From positions 1 through 64,000 of the forward strand of contig CAZJRB010000026.1 of the NCBI GenBank assembly GCA_964547995.1: a stretch of DNA of 64,000 nt. Reading direction: 5' to 3'. The stretch is from CAZJRB01 sp964547995. Its GTDB lineage: Bacteria; Planctomycetota; Planctomycetia; Pirellulales; Thermoguttaceae. The position numbers and the translations under genes were made by a program. The notes beneath the pieces were generated by a model. That model was not told the DNA's origin, searched no databases, and was given only the letters and a program-made list of their open reading frames with translations. Numbering within the stretch: the stretch's first letter is position 1; each line of letters begins with the position of its first letter. Of this stretch, positions 47,983 through 56,164 are shown piece by piece.

Positions 47983-50658
47983 TTACATTTCGGGCTTCTC
48001 CACCTTGACCGCACACACCTTCGTCTCCGGAATCTTGGAAACCGGATCGAGCGCGGCGTGGGTCAGCACGTTCGTCGGGGTCTCGAAGAAGTGGAAGGTC
48101 ATCGAGACGGTGCCCGGCGGGCAAATCCCGGTCACGTCGGCCTCGACCGTCACTTCGCCGCGGCGTGACGAGACGCGCACCATCTCCCCCTGAGCGATTC
48201 CCAGCCGCGATGCATCCTCGGGGTGAATCCGCAGCAATTCCCGGTCGTTGAGTGCGTCGAGCCCGCCGACACGCCGGGTCATCGTCCCGGTGTGGAAGTG
48301 GTAGAGACTCCGGTCGGTCGTCAGCAACAACGGGTACTCGTCGTCGGGCAACTCGGCCGACGGCTTGTACGTAAGCGGTTTGAGATAGCCCTTGCCGTCG
48401 GGCGTGGCGAACTTCTCGCTGTGGAGGAATTTCGTGCCGGGGTGGTCCTTCGTCGGGCATGGCCACTGGAGGCCGACCTCCTCGATCCGGTCGTAGGAAA
48501 TGCCGCCGTAGATCGGCGTGACCTCGGCGATTTCGTCCATCACGGCCGACGCACCGGCGAACTCGAACCCCGGCTCGCCCATCCGCCGGGCAACCTCGCA
48601 GACGATCTGCCAATCGCCCTTCGATTGGCCGGCCGGCTCGATCGCCTTGCGGACTCGCTGCACGCGCCGCTCGGTGTTGGTGAAGGTGCCGTCTTTCTCG
48701 GCGAACGTGACCGCCGGGAGAATCACGTCGGCGTACCGGTTCGTCTCGGTCATGAAGATGTCCTGGCTGACGAAGAAGTCGACCTTCCGGATGGCCTTTT
48801 CGACGTGCGTGGAGTCGGCGTCGCTTAAGACGGGATTTTCGCCGACGATGTAGAGGCACTTGATCTTACCCTCGTCGATGGCATCGAAGACCTCCGTGAG
48901 CGGCAGTCCCAACTCGCTGCTGAGTTCGCCGCCCCACGCCCCTTGGAATTTCTCCTTCATCTCCGGCAGCGTGACCTTTTGGTAGCCGGGATAGACGTTC
49001 GGCAACGCGCCCATATCGCAGGCCCCCTGGACGTTGTTCTGGCCGCGCAGGGGATTCACGCCGCTGGACGGCTTGCCGACGTTGCCGGTCAGGATGGCCA
49101 TGTTGCTGGTGGCCAGCACGTTGTCGGTGCCGTGGGTGTGCTGGGTGATTCCCATCGAGTAGAAGATTGCGCCCGGCTTGTGCGTCGCGTAGATCCTCGC
49201 GGCCTCGACGATCTTCTCTTTCGGCACGGTGGTGGTCTTCTCGACGAAATCGAGGTCGAAGTCGGCCAGTGCGGCTTTGAACTCCTCGAAACCGCCGCCG
49301 CGCTCGGCGATGAACTTTTCGTCGTGCAGCCCCTCGTCGACGATCACGCGCATGATGCCCATCATCAGGGCAACGTCGGTGCCGGCCCGAAACTGCAGGA
49401 AGAGATGTGCATGGCGGGTCAGCTCGATCTCCTTCGGGTTCGCCACGATCATCTTGGCGCCGCGGCGGACCGCTTGTTTCATGTCGAGCGAGATGACCGG
49501 GTGGGCGTTGGTCGTGTTGGTGCCGATCGCGAAGATGCACTTCGCGTCGGGGATTTCGCCGATCGAGTTGGTCATGGCCCCGCTGCCGAAGCTCTGAATC
49601 AGCCCGGCAACGGTCGGGGCGTGGCAAAGCCGCGCACAGTGGTCGACGTTGTTGGTACCCATTACGCGGCGGACGAATTTCTGCACCACGTAGTTGTCCT
49701 CGTTCGTACACTTGGCCGAAGAAAACGCCGCGAAGGCGTCGCCCTTGTACTGCGGCAGCTTCGACGCGATCAGATCCAGCGCCTCGTCCCACGTGGCCTC
49801 GACGTGTTTGCCGTTTCTCTTGATAAGCGGCACGGTCAGCCGCTCGGGATGGTTGACGAACTCGTGCCCGAAACGCCCCTTCACGCAAAGCCGGCCCCGG
49901 TTGGCCGGGTTCCCGCGGTCGACGCGGGTGCTGACGATCCGGTTTCCACGGACGCCGAGATAGAACGTGCAGCCGACTCCGCAGTACGGGCAGGTCGTCT
50001 TGGTCTCGCGGGCGGGCTGCTCGAAGGCCTTCGGCAGCAGCGCCCCGACCGGGCACCGGGCCACGCACTCCCCGCACGAAACGCAACGCGACTCCTTTAT
50101 CCCCTTGTTACCGAACGTGCTGATCGTCGTGCCGAACCCGCGAAACGCGAAGTCGATCGCGTTGACCCCCACGATCTCGTCACAAGTGCGGACGCAGATG
50201 CCGCAGAGCACGCACTGGTTCGGATCGTAATGGAAGAAGGGATTCGAGGCGTCCACCGGAACCGTCTTCTCGGGCCGTCGCAGCCGCTCGAGCCGCTCGG
50301 GCGTAATGCCGACGTATCGGGCGATCCGCTGGAGTTCACACTGATTGTTCTTCGCGCACGCGAGGCAATCGGCATGGTGGTTGACGATCAGCAGCTCCGT
50401 GGCGATGCGGCGGACCTGGTTGATCGCTTCGCTTTCGGTCTGCACCGTCATTCCGTCCTCGGCCGGGGTCAAGCACGAAAGCGTCTGGCGGCCGTCGATC
50501 TCGACCATGCACAGGCGGCAGACGCCGACCGGCTTCAGGTCGGGATGATGGCACAGGTGCGGGATGTAGATCCCCGCGTCCAGCGCCGCCTCGAGGATGG
50601 TCGTCCCCGGTTCCGCCGTGATTTGCTGCCCGTCAACGATAAGTGTGATTTTCTCCAC
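47983..50658 (-). CDS. fdhA: NAD(P)-linked formate dehydrogenase, catalytic subunit
   Basis: An 891-residue molybdenum/tungsten enzyme interconverting formate and CO2. The NuoG-like N-terminus has a [2Fe-2S] cluster (CHHPDLKPVGVCRLC), a His-Cys3 cluster (HHADCLACAKNNQC) and two [4Fe-4S] clusters (CVLCGICVRTC and CVSCGECVARC). The bis-MGD domain begins with CPYCGVGC. The metal ligand is Cys345 in DHCARLCHAPTVAGL, where many homologues have selenocysteine. The C-terminal molybdopterin-binding domain is complete. The GTG at 50658 is chosen for GGAAGGA upstream and the family N-terminus. It probably works with the NuoE-like and NuoF-GltD proteins encoded upstream. Confidence 0.94.
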   Translation of the reverse strand: MEKITLIVDGQQITAEPGTTILEAALDAGIYIPHLCHHPDLKPVGVCRLCMVEIDGRQTLSCLTPAEDGMTVQTESEAINQVRRIATELLIVNHHADCLACAKNNQCELQRIARYVGITPERLERLRRPEKTVPVDASNPFFHYDPNQCVLCGICVRTCDEIVGVNAIDFAFRGFGTTISTFGNKGIKESRCVSCGECVARCPVGALLPKAFEQPARETKTTCPYCGVGCTFYLGVRGNRIVSTRVDRGNPANRGRLCVKGRFGHEFVNHPERLTVPLIKRNGKHVEATWDEALDLIASKLPQYKGDAFAAFSSAKCTNEDNYVVQKFVRRVMGTNNVDHCARLCHAPTVAGLIQSFGSGAMTNSIGEIPDAKCIFAIGTNTTNAHPVISLDMKQAVRRGAKMIVANPKEIELTRHAHLFLQFRAGTDVALMMGIMRVIVDEGLHDEKFIAERGGGFEEFKAALADFDLDFVEKTTTVPKEKIVEAARIYATHKPGAIFYSMGITQHTHGTDNVLATSNMAILTGNVGKPSSGVNPLRGQNNVQGACDMGALPNVYPGYQKVTLPEMKEKFQGAWGGELSSELGLPLTEVFDAIDEGKIKCLYIVGENPVLSDADSTHVEKAIRKVDFFVSQDIFMTETNRYADVILPAVTFAEKDGTFTNTERRVQRVRKAIEPAGQSKGDWQIVCEVARRMGEPGFEFAGASAVMDEIAEVTPIYGGISYDRIEEVGLQWPCPTKDHPGTKFLHSEKFATPDGKGYLKPLTYKPSAELPDDEYPLLLTTDRSLYHFHTGTMTRRVGGLDALNDRELLRIHPEDASRLGIAQGEMVRVSSRRGEVTVEADVTGICPPGTVSMTFHFFETPTNVLTHAALDPVSKIPETKVCAVKVEKPEM

Positions 50659-50702
50659 GATGTTTTTCCTTCCGTCTTTCTTGTTTTCCGTATCCGGCTC
50701 AC

Positions 50703-51149
50703 CTATGGCTGTGCAAGGTGGGGGTGATGGTTGCTGATCCACTCTTCCAGGCTGTGTTGGAACAAGGCAGCTTGTTGGATGAGGTCTTCTACTTCCGCTT
50801 CGGAAATCAATCCTGCCTGGTCGTACGTGGCGGTGTTTCGTTTCCGGCGACAAGTATCGAAGTAGGCGGCTTGCGCGTCCGCGGCATTTCCCATTGCCAG
50901 CGGCAGCGCAGCGAAGGTCGTCTTATGGTGTTCGCGCCCCTTGACGCGGTATCCCGCACAGTGGATGGCGATGGTCGCCAGTTGAAGTATGGCGTTGTAG
51001 GCAGCCTGGAAACGGAGATCCGTCGAGATGGCCGTTACCGAGGCATCGGCAAGCGCACGCGCGACCACCTGGCGGAGCTTGTCGATCTCCTGCTTGCCGG
51101 TGCTATGTTGCTGCACCCGGTTCTGCTGTAGCAATTGATTCCAGGTCAT
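50703..51149 (-). CDS. HEPN-domain protein of an MNT-HEPN toxin-antitoxin pair
   Basis: A 148-residue all-helical protein. The motif RRKRNTATYD (about residues 105-114) is the conserved R-x(n)-N-x3-Y signature of HEPN proteins paired with minimal nucleotidyltransferases. Such HEPN proteins are RNases that the partner inactivates by AMP transfer to the tyrosine region. The ATG at 51149 is taken, overlapping the nucleotidyltransferase gene by 47 bases; a TTG at 51161 is possible. It ends 44 bases before fdhA on the same strand, inside the formate dehydrogenase locus. Confidence 0.85.
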   Translation of the reverse strand: MTWNQLLQQNRVQQHSTGKQEIDKLRQVVARALADASVTAISTDLRFQAAYNAILQLATIAIHCAGYRVKGREHHKTTFAALPLAMGNAADAQAAYFDTCRRKRNTATYDQAGLISEAEVEDLIQQAALFQHSLEEWISNHHPHLAQP

Positions 51150-51735
51150 TCCGGGTTCCAAGGACGAGGAGTTTTTCCGAATGATGGACGGTAGTGACGA
51201 AATGATGGCCTTCGCGCAGCTTCTCGGCGTACTCGCGCCGGGTGTACACGGTCGGGTTGATGGATCGCAACAGTTTGCCCTCTGCGTCCTTCAGAGCCGA
51301 GGCGATCTGCGAGAGCGGAACGCTGCCGATGACCATCAAATCCACGTCGCTCGACGAGATTTCTTCTCCTCGGGCGATCGAGCCGTACACGAAGGCGCAC
51401 GCGATCTTCTTGCCGTAGGGTTTAAGTGCGTCGCGGAGCACGTCAACCAGTCCCGCCGTTTTCAGGAATATGTTTTGAAGATCCCCAAGGATGGGGCACT
51501 CAGGGTCGGGTTTGAAGTAGACCCGGTTGCCGTCGTTGCGTTGCTGGAGGATACCGGCGGCCACGAGTTGTCCCAGATCGCGCTGGAGTGCCCCGGGCAC
51601 CGCTCCCAGCGCCCTGGCAAGATCGCTCAAATACCACCACTTGTCCGGGTGGAGCAAGCAGGCAGCAAGAATCCCGCGGCGGGTCTTCGGAAACAACAGC
51701 TCAACAGGGCTTTTTCCGGATTTCCGAGCTAGCAT
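51103..51735 (-). CDS. Nucleotidyltransferase (MNT) with winged-helix N-terminus
   Basis: A 210-residue protein. An ArsR-like winged helix (about residues 15-80, GILAACLLHPDKWWYLSDLA and LGQLVAAGILQQRNDGNRVYF) is fused to a nucleotidyltransferase domain with the catalytic motif GSIARGEEISSSDVDLMVIG (about 120-139). It is the expected antitoxin of the adjacent HEPN protein, and the DNA-binding domain suggests autoregulation. The ATG at 51735 is chosen over 51792 because the latter lies inside a good promoter. The upstream leader is A+T-rich, unlike the flanking fdh genes, consistent with insertion. Confidence 0.86.
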   Translation of the reverse strand: MLARKSGKSPVELLFPKTRRGILAACLLHPDKWWYLSDLARALGAVPGALQRDLGQLVAAGILQQRNDGNRVYFKPDPECPILGDLQNIFLKTAGLVDVLRDALKPYGKKIACAFVYGSIARGEEISSSDVDLMVIGSVPLSQIASALKDAEGKLLRSINPTVYTRREYAEKLREGHHFVTTVHHSEKLLVLGTRNDLESIATAEPGAAT

Positions 51736-51779
51736 GTCGCCAATACAACCGGAGGCCGAGGGTTTATTTAATTTGAATA

Positions 51780-51808
51780 AGTATGAATTCAAAACGAATA
51801 GATGTCAA
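51780..51808 (-). promoter_or_regulatory. Promoter of the MNT-HEPN pair
   Basis: On the minus strand TTGACA (51808-51803) is followed by a 17-base spacer and CATACT (51785-51780). Transcription would begin near 51772, giving a leader of about 37 bases before the MNT ATG. The pair thus has its own promoter within the fdh locus and may also drive fdhA. Confidence 0.5.
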
Positions 51809-51887
51809 GGTCAAAATGGCCCCTACAAACGCCTTTTGCCCTTCGCCGAGATCGGTCGCACATGCCACACCAATCATTCGGCAATCC

Positions 51888-54800
51888 CTACTGCAACTGA
51901 GCCAACTCCCGTTTCGCGTCTTCGGTTTGCAGGTCGCAGCGGAGACAGCGCCGGGCTTCCAGCACGGCCATGGCCTCCGTGATGGCCTGATCGACCTCGG
52001 CGAAACCGCCGAGACGTTCGGCGACGGGCAGGCTGGGCACGGCCGGCCGGTCCGCTTCCTCCGCCTCTTCTTCGGTCAGCTCGACCGGCGGCACGTACAT
52101 CGACGGCCGCAACAGGTCGTATTCCCGGACTACGCACTCACCGCGAATATACCGGTCGATCATCTCCGCAGCGACCTTTCCGGCGGCCATGGCTTCGATG
52201 ACCGTATCGGGCCCGGTCACGACGTCGCCCCCGGCGAAAACCCCGGGCCGTCTGGTTGCAAAGGTATCCTCGCAGACGATCGTGCCGTATCGCTCGGACA
52301 ACTGGATGTCGTGTCCCCGGCCGAGGAACCGGACGTCGGCCTGCTCGCCGATGGCCACCAGCAGCGTGTCCAGCCCGATGACGAACTCGGACCCCTCGAT
52401 CGGCACGGGCCTTCGCCGGCCGCTTTCGTCCGGCTTGCCCAACTCCATACGGAGGCACTCGACGCCGGTCATCTTCCCCTTCTTGGTGACGATCTTGCTG
52501 GGTGCCGTGAGGAACTGCACGTCGGCTTCCTCTTCGATCAGTGCGTCCACCTCTTCCTCGAAGGCGGGCATTTCCACGCGGGTCCGCCGGTAGATGAGCT
52601 GCACCTTCTCGCATTGCGGGAGCCGAAGCGCGACCCTGGCGGCGTCGACCGCCGCGTTACCGCCGCCGATGATCCCGACTCGCTTGCCGACGTTGATCTC
52701 CTGCTTGAGGTTCACGTCCTTGAGGAACTCCATAGCGTCGAGCACGCCCTCGGCGTCTTCGCCGGGGATGTTCAGCTTCCGGGAGCTGTGGGCGCCGGTT
52801 GCAATGAAGACGGCTTTGTAATCGCTCAGCAGGTCGTCGAACGCGATATCCCGGCCGATTTTCGTGTTGGTCCGGATCGCAACGCCGGCGTTCTTGATGT
52901 TCCGGATATCGGCTTCGAGCTTGTCGCGGGGCAGCCGGTACTCGGGAATACAGGCAACCAACGCCCCGCCCGGGACGTCGAGGGCCTCGAAGATCGTCGG
53001 GGCGTATCCCAGCATGGCCAGCCGGTAACCGGCCATTAGACCCGCCGGCCCGGAACCGACGATGGCAACCTTCTCTCCGGTCGGTTGCCGGACGGTCTTG
53101 CCGGGATAAACGCCTTGCCGGATTGCGTAGTCGACGGCGAACCGCTTCAGCGTCCGCACGGCGATGGAACTCCCCCATTGACCCGCCTGGCACTTCGATT
53201 CACACGGATGGTGACACACCCGGGCACAGACCGACGGCAGCGGGTTATCTTTCACAATGGCATCGAACGCTTCGAGGAATTTTCCCTGGGCAATCAGCGA
53301 AATGTAGACCGGCGCCTGGGTGCCGATCGGGCAAACGCTCTGGCACGGCGAGGAGATCAGCTCGGGGCAGACGACGGCCGGGCAACGCTTCTTGTGGATG
53401 TGGGCTTCGTACTCATCGCGGAAGTAGCGGATCGTCGTCAGTACCGGGTTGGGCGCCGTCTGCCCCAACCCGCAGAGCGAGCCCTTCTTGACCGCTTCGC
53501 CCATCTCGATCAGCAGATCGATGTCGCCCGGCCGTCCGCGCCCCGCGCAAATGTCTTCCAAAATGGTCAGCAACTGTTTCGTCCCCAGCCGGCAAGGCGC
53601 ACACTCGCCGCATGATTCTTTCTGGGCGAAGTCGAGGAAGTACCGGGCGAAATCGACCATGCAGGTGCCTTCGTCCATGACGACCATCCCGCCCGAGCCC
53701 ATGATCGACCCGGCCGCCTGCAACGAGTCGTAGTCGATCGGGGTATCGAGCATGTCGGCGGGGATACATCCGCCGGAGGGGCCGCCGGTCTGAACGCCCT
53801 TGAACGGCTTGTCGTCCAGAACCCCGCCGCCGATGTCGAAGATCATCTCGCGCAACGTGGTCCCCAACGGCACTTCCACCAGGCCCGTTCGCTTCACCTT
53901 GCCGACCAGGGCGAAGGTCTTCGTGCCCTTGCTCTTCTCGGTGCCGTACTGGGCGAACCATTCGGCCCCGTTCTGGAGGATCATGCCGACGCACGCCAGG
54001 GTTTCCACGTTGTTGATGATGGTGGGTTTTTTCCAAAGGCCGGAGACGGCGGGGAACGGGGGCCGGGGCCGGGGCATTCCGCGCTGGCCTTCGATCGATG
54101 CTATCAGCGAGGTCTCTTCGCCGCAAACGAACGCACCCGCACCTTCCTTTACCTTGATGTGGAAGCTGTGTCCCGAGCCCTGGATGTCGTCGCCCAGCAA
54201 GCCATAATCTCTTGCTTGCTTCAGGGCCAGGTCCAACCGCTCCAGGGCGAGCGGGTATTCGGCGCGGCAGTAGATGTAGCCTTGGGTTGCTCCGAGGGCA
54301 TATCCCGCGACGAGCATCCCTTCGAGCAGGGCGTGCGGATCGCCCTCCAGCAGCGATCGATTCATGAACGCGCCGGGGTCGCCTTCGTCCGCGTTGCAAA
54401 TCAGATATTTCTGGTCGCCCGGGGCGTCGCGGCAGAACTGCCATTTCCGCCAAGTGGGAAATCCGGCGCCGCCGCGTCCTCGCAGGCCGGAGTTTTTGAT
54501 CTCCTCGATGACCTCTTCAGGGCTCATCGCCAGGGCCCTTGCCAGGCCCGCGTAGCCGCCGTTGGCCAGGTAGTGGTCGATGCTCGAAGGGTCGATGAAG
54601 CCGCAGTTTCGCAGGGTCCGCCTCACTTGGGGCTTCAAGACGGGTGTCTCCAACAACGGCGCGATCCCGTCGATGCTTCCTTCCCCGGACGTGCCAAGTG
54701 CATATTCGGGCAGAGGATCGTTACCGATCAGGTACGCATCGACCATCTCCGCGGCCCGCGTGGGCGTGACGTCGCGGTAGCAAATGCCCGGCCCCGGCGG

Positions 54801-55037
54801 CTTGATGATGCAAACGATCGGCTCGGCGTAGCACAGGCCGATACAGCCGACCTCCATGATGTGGCAATCGAGAGCGCGTTCCTTCAATTTTTGCTCGAAG
54901 GCATCGCGGACTTCCAGTGCTCCGGCCGAACGGCCGCAGGTTGCGGTTCCGACGAGGATCCGCGGTTGGGGGCTGGACTGTAGCGCGTTCCACTCTTCCA
55001 TTGCCCGCTGCCGCAGGCTCTCAAGCTTCACCGTCAT
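51888..55037 (-). CDS. NuoF-GltD fusion: NADH diaphorase joined to NADPH oxidoreductase
   Basis: A 1049-residue fusion. Residues 1-110 are a thioredoxin-like [2Fe-2S] domain. Residues 110-560 are NuoF-like, with GLRGRGGAGFPTWRKW at about 183, NADEGDPGAFMNR, and the [4Fe-4S] motif ESCGECAPCRLG. From about 570 a GltD-type module follows: two [4Fe-4S] sites in CQSVCPIG and VCHHPCESKC, FAD motif VGSGPAGLMAGYRLA (about 664) and NAD(P) motif IIGGGNAAVDAARVAL (about 794). This layout occurs in complexes proposed to bifurcate or confurcate electrons among NADH, NADPH and ferredoxin. With FdhA it would make an NAD(P)-linked formate dehydrogenase. It overlaps the nuoE-like gene by 17 bases. Confidence 0.9.
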   Translation of the reverse strand: MTVKLESLRQRAMEEWNALQSSPQPRILVGTATCGRSAGALEVRDAFEQKLKERALDCHIMEVGCIGLCYAEPIVCIIKPPGPGICYRDVTPTRAAEMVDAYLIGNDPLPEYALGTSGEGSIDGIAPLLETPVLKPQVRRTLRNCGFIDPSSIDHYLANGGYAGLARALAMSPEEVIEEIKNSGLRGRGGAGFPTWRKWQFCRDAPGDQKYLICNADEGDPGAFMNRSLLEGDPHALLEGMLVAGYALGATQGYIYCRAEYPLALERLDLALKQARDYGLLGDDIQGSGHSFHIKVKEGAGAFVCGEETSLIASIEGQRGMPRPRPPFPAVSGLWKKPTIINNVETLACVGMILQNGAEWFAQYGTEKSKGTKTFALVGKVKRTGLVEVPLGTTLREMIFDIGGGVLDDKPFKGVQTGGPSGGCIPADMLDTPIDYDSLQAAGSIMGSGGMVVMDEGTCMVDFARYFLDFAQKESCGECAPCRLGTKQLLTILEDICAGRGRPGDIDLLIEMGEAVKKGSLCGLGQTAPNPVLTTIRYFRDEYEAHIHKKRCPAVVCPELISSPCQSVCPIGTQAPVYISLIAQGKFLEAFDAIVKDNPLPSVCARVCHHPCESKCQAGQWGSSIAVRTLKRFAVDYAIRQGVYPGKTVRQPTGEKVAIVGSGPAGLMAGYRLAMLGYAPTIFEALDVPGGALVACIPEYRLPRDKLEADIRNIKNAGVAIRTNTKIGRDIAFDDLLSDYKAVFIATGAHSSRKLNIPGEDAEGVLDAMEFLKDVNLKQEINVGKRVGIIGGGNAAVDAARVALRLPQCEKVQLIYRRTRVEMPAFEEEVDALIEEEADVQFLTAPSKIVTKKGKMTGVECLRMELGKPDESGRRRPVPIEGSEFVIGLDTLLVAIGEQADVRFLGRGHDIQLSERYGTIVCEDTFATRRPGVFAGGDVVTGPDTVIEAMAAGKVAAEMIDRYIRGECVVREYDLLRPSMYVPPVELTEEEAEEADRPAVPSLPVAERLGGFAEVDQAITEAMAVLEARRCLRCDLQTEDAKRELAQLQ

Positions 55038-55488
55038 CTTTGCCTGCCTTTCGGAAGGATTCCGTCACCTTCTTGGGAGTCATTTTGGCTTCGACTTTCT
55101 TGTTCACCATGATACAAGGCGACAGCCCGCAGGCCCCGATGCAAGCGACCGTTTCGAGCGAGTATTCGAGGTCCTCGGTGGTTTCCCCTTCCTTGATTCC
55201 GAGTTGTTTCTCGATGGCCTCCAGGATCCGCGGGGCGCCGCGGACATGGCAGGCGGTTCCTCGGCAGGCCATAATGTGGGTCCTGCCGATCGGCGTGAAA
55301 CGGAACTGGGCGTAGAACGTCGCCACCGCGTAGACCGAGCTTTCCGGCACCCCGGTGTGGCGGGCGATCGCGAGCATCGATTCCTCGGGCAAGTAACCGA
55401 ATTCTTCCTGGACCTTTTGCAAGATCGGGATCAGTTGATCCTCTTTTTCCTCGTAAGAGGACAGGACGGCGTTGATCTGGTCTTCCAT
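55021..55488 (-). CDS. NuoE-like [2Fe-2S] subunit of the formate dehydrogenase complex
   Basis: A 155-residue 24-kDa-type subunit. The N-terminal helices (LIPILQKVQEEFGYLPEESM) are followed by the thioredoxin-fold [2Fe-2S] ligands in CRGTACHVRGA and CIGACGLSPC. It is of normal length and lacks the lysine-rich tail of its paralogue at 38407-39099. It hands electrons to or from the NuoF-GltD fusion, whose gene overlaps its end. AGAGGGA lies upstream of the ATG. It is the first gene of the fdh operon. Confidence 0.92.
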   Translation of the reverse strand: MEDQINAVLSSYEEKEDQLIPILQKVQEEFGYLPEESMLAIARHTGVPESSVYAVATFYAQFRFTPIGRTHIMACRGTACHVRGAPRILEAIEKQLGIKEGETTEDLEYSLETVACIGACGLSPCIMVNKKVEAKMTPKKVTESFRKAGKDDGEA

Positions 55489-55535
55489 GGCGTTTTCCCT
55501 CTGGGACGCGGGCCGGATGAGGCCGCATTAGTTTC

Positions 55536-55674
55536 TGTTGCGGAAAGTTGGGTGCCATGCCCACGCTTGGTGCCATGCCCACGCTTGCGTGGGCATGTCG
55601 TGAATCCCGCAAGAAACCGCTACATGCCCACGCGAACGTGGGCATGGCACCCGAAAATCCGGCTTTCCGCAACA
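55536..55674. repeat. Long inverted repeat between the atp and fdh operons
   Basis: Outer arms TGTTGCGGAAAG (55536-55547) and CTTTCCGCAACA (55663-55674) enclose GGGTGCCATGCCCACG and CGTGGGCATGGCACCC. CATGCCCACGCTTGCGTGGG stands in the middle. The ATGCCCACG word occurs several times. The element could form a large hairpin terminating the atp operon or be a non-autonomous mobile element. Confidence 0.7.
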
Positions 55675-55767
55675 GGTACGCATTATGTCTCATTTCCCCG
55701 CAACGTGCAAGCGCCCTGAAGCGCCCCGGCCCGGGAAACCCCTTGCAGCACAAGGAGGGCTGCGGCT

Positions 55768-56163
55768 TCAGGTGCGGCGGGCCACCCACAATTGGGCACG
55801 GCTCAACGCGACCGCCCGATCGCGGATTCCCATCAGCTCGGGTGTATGGGCGGGACGGGCCATGGCCGTGCGGAGTTGCTCCCGGGCAATTTCGGCGTCG
55901 AGATTCGCCGCGACAATCGCCCGGTTTGTCAGCACCGAAACGACGTTGTCGAGCACCTCGACGAACCCGCCCTCGATGTAGTACCGGATCGTCTCGTCGC
56001 CCTGCCGGATCCGCATCTCGCCGAAGCCGAGGCGGCCGATCATCGGCGTGCGGCCCGGCGCGATCCCGATCTCGCCGTCGTAGAGCGTCAGCGCAACGAA
56101 CTGCGCCGGCTCGTCGTAGGCCGTCGTCTCCGGAGTCACGACAATGCATCGGAGGTCCGCCAC
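55768..56163 (-). CDS. atpC: ATP synthase epsilon subunit
   Basis: A 131-residue subunit of the F1 stalk. The N-terminal beta sandwich (LRCIVVTPETTAYDEPAQFV and LYDGEIGIAPGRTPMIGRLG) is typical, with FVEVLDNVVSVLTNRA and a C-terminal helical hairpin (AEIAREQLRTAMARPA). The GTG at 56163 is set by GGGGGAG nine bases before it, and it starts one base after the atpD stop. It is the last gene of the atp operon. Confidence 0.92.
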   Translation of the reverse strand: MADLRCIVVTPETTAYDEPAQFVALTLYDGEIGIAPGRTPMIGRLGFGEMRIRQGDETIRYYIEGGFVEVLDNVVSVLTNRAIVAANLDAEIAREQLRTAMARPAHTPELMGIRDRAVALSRAQLWVARRT

Positions 56164-56164
56164 G

